Both the position numbers and the translations under genes were made by a program. From Hyphomicrobiales bacterium (GTDB lineage: Bacteria > Pseudomonadota > Alphaproteobacteria > Rhizobiales > Rhizobiaceae), in NCBI GenBank assembly GCA_900473175.1, contig UCKM01000006.1, positions 1 through 64,000 on the forward strand: a stretch of DNA of 64,000 bases. Direction: 5' to 3'. Numbering within the stretch: position 1 is the stretch's first letter; each line of letters opens with the position of its first letter. Below the pieces are notes generated by a model, which saw only the letters and a list, made by a program, of their open reading frames with translations, was not told the origin of the DNA and did not search any database. Positions 62,736-64,000 of this stretch are shown here, piece after piece.

Positions 62736-63647
62736 ATGGTGGTCATGGAGATCAACACCGGTACCAGCATCCGCAACCCCGTCGAACCCGGATTTTTGCG
62801 CCGTGCCGGCCGCGTTGCAAGCCAGGTATTCTTCACGCCCCTCGGCGGCATCGGTTGCACGCTGGTGTTGCTGATTTTGGTCATCGCCCTGTTCGCGCCA
62901 GCGCTCGCGCCCTATAGTCCAACCGCAATCAACGTCAAGGAACGCCTCGCAGATCCCTCACTTCACCATCTGCTTGGGACTGATCAACTCGGTCGCGATC
63001 TTCTTTCCCGCGTGATGGTCGGGACGCAGACGGCGATGATGGTGGCAATGTCTGCTCTATCGATCGCCCTCCTTGCAGCCTTGCCGCTCGGCCTGATCGC
63101 GGGCTACGGGCCACGCTGGCTGGATGCCTGTCTGATCCTGGTCTTCGACAGCCTGAGTTCGCTACCGATGATCATGCTCGGGCTTGCCATCGTGGTGCTG
63201 CTTGGGCCCGGCATTCCGACAGTTATCCTCGTAATCGTTATCTATTCGGTACCGAGCTATGCGCGCCTTGTGCGCACGCAGACACTCAGCCTCAAATCCC
63301 GCGATTTCATCAAGGCGGAGCAGGCAATGAATGCGAGCACGCCACGCATTCTTTTCGGCCATTTGCTGCCCAATGTCATCGGGCCGCTGCTCATCCTCGC
63401 CTGTCTCGATATCTCGACCGTCATTACGCTGGAGGCTGGCCTTTCCTTCCTTGGTCTCGGCGTCAAACCGCAGGTGCCGAGTTGGGGGAACATCTTGAGC
63501 GACGGCTTTTCCGTCATTCGCTCCACAGCCCTTCCCGTAATCGCCGGTGGCGTACCTCTCATCCTTGCGACAATCGGCTTTACCTTCTTCGGTGAGGCCC
63601 TGCGTGACGCGCTTGATCCGAAGTTGGCACGGGAGCGCAAGCCATGA
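62736..63647 (+). CDS. Peptide-type ABC transporter permease (DppC-like)
   Basis: A 303-residue permease with the DppC pattern: cytoplasmic N-terminus, HHLLGTDQLGRDLLSRVMVG, and the coupling segment DFIKAEQAMNASTPRILFGH. It is the partner of the DppB-like protein. Two ATGs near the start (62736, 62745) are possible. Its stop overlaps the ATPase start (ATGA). Confidence 0.92.
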   Translation: MVVMEINTGTSIRNPVEPGFLRRAGRVASQVFFTPLGGIGCTLVLLILVIALFAPALAPYSPTAINVKERLADPSLHHLLGTDQLGRDLLSRVMVGTQTAMMVAMSALSIALLAALPLGLIAGYGPRWLDACLILVFDSLSSLPMIMLGLAIVVLLGPGIPTVILVIVIYSVPSYARLVRTQTLSLKSRDFIKAEQAMNASTPRILFGHLLPNVIGPLLILACLDISTVITLEAGLSFLGLGVKPQVPSWGNILSDGFSVIRSTALPVIAGGVPLILATIGFTFFGEALRDALDPKLARERKP

Positions 63648-64000
63648 CGGATCAAATGCCGGTCACATCCCCTGTCCTCGAAATGCGCGATGTTTCGATC
63701 AGCTACAGCGGCATCATTCCCGCTGTCACCGGCGTTGACCTGCTGGTAAGACCCGGCGAGATCGTCGGCATCATCGGCGAAAGCGGCTCCGGCAAATCAA
63801 CCTTGGCCCAGTCGATCCTTGGCCTCCTGCCGGAGACGGTTAAAATCTCGGGTCAGAAGCTGGCGCTGAGCGGCGTCGATCTCCTGGCTGCTTCAGATTC
63901 GACCTTGAGAAATTTGCGCGGTCCCGCCGCCGCAATGATCTTCCAGAATCCGATGACGACGTTCAGCCCCCTGCACACGCTCGGTCGTCAACTCATGGAT
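63644..64000 (+). CDS. Peptide-type ABC transporter ATP-binding protein (partial)
   Basis: The first 119 codons encode an OppD/DppD-type ATPase and run off the window edge. Walker A GESGSGKST lies at about residues 44-52, and the Q loop region AAMIFQNPMTTFSPLHT is visible. A substrate-binding protein for this importer is not in the window and may follow. Confidence 0.92.
   Translation, partial: MTDQMPVTSPVLEMRDVSISYSGIIPAVTGVDLLVRPGEIVGIIGESGSGKSTLAQSILGLLPETVKISGQKLALSGVDLLAASDSTLRNLRGPAAAMIFQNPMTTFSPLHTLGRQLMD

Overview
The window is a stretch of alphaproteobacterial chromosome, most likely from the order Hyphomicrobiales (Rhizobium, Phyllobacterium, Ochrobactrum or Mesorhizobium group). 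The main grounds are a PcaQ-controlled pcaDCHGB operon in rhizobial order with an exact PcaQ half-site pair, the ubiE-ubiB-coaBC gene order, DUF1344 and DUF6065 proteins, and the coding style. Coding density is high and GC is about 60 percent, apart from one accessory block at 16.8-22.3 kb.

Layout. 0.1-4.4 kb: a minus-strand operon ubiE-ubiB-coaBC-GNAT, where CoaBC carries an extra N-terminal ribbon-helix-helix domain. 4.5-15.2 kb: nucleoside salvage. add and upp lie on the plus strand and face a tightly overlapping minus-strand operon (ABC ATPase, isochorismatase-like protein, two permeases, cytidine deaminase, purine nucleoside phosphorylase, thymidine phosphorylase). The matching BMP-type binding protein lies further upstream, separated by slyX and a lysE-type exporter. 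15.4-16.4 kb: msrA and a small membrane protein. 16.76 kb: tRNA-Ser(GGA). 16.83-22.3 kb: two tandem decayed integrative elements at that tRNA. The first has 18-bp att repeats and arm-type repeats at both ends, but its integrase is cut short and joined to fragments of a virion protein and a tailspike. Each element carries a plus-strand HEPN-type (putative abortive infection) gene followed by a minus-strand serine resolvase.

22.3-34.7 kb is a catabolic island for quinate/shikimate, 4-hydroxybenzoate and protocatechuate: quiC (dehydroshikimate dehydratase with an HPPD-like domain), a BKACE-family enzyme, aroQ, a quinate/shikimate dehydrogenase, an MHS transporter, a TetR regulator, pobA, pcaQ and pcaDCHGB. 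A shared 20-bp operator occurs in front of both the aroQ operon and tetR. 34.7-42.5 kb: a sugar ABC uptake locus (binding protein, two permeases, divergent ATPase) with a GntR regulator, an esterase, a TIM-barrel epimerase and a Gfo/Idh dehydrogenase.

42.9-54.6 kb: envelope and stress genes, namely DUF1344, DUF6065, a large autotransporter with a Pro-Pro-Ser linker, a cNMP-binding thioredoxin-reductase-like protein without a CxxC, a HlyD/DUF3302 pair, a Tlde1-type L,D-transpeptidase and a ChaA antiporter. 54.6-64 kb: an SDR and a TetR regulator divergent from an apparently undescribed catabolic/uptake operon. That operon encodes a trimethylamine-dehydrogenase-like flavoprotein lacking the covalent-flavin cysteine, an MFS protein, a CocE-type hydrolase and a peptide-type ABC transporter that runs off the right edge.
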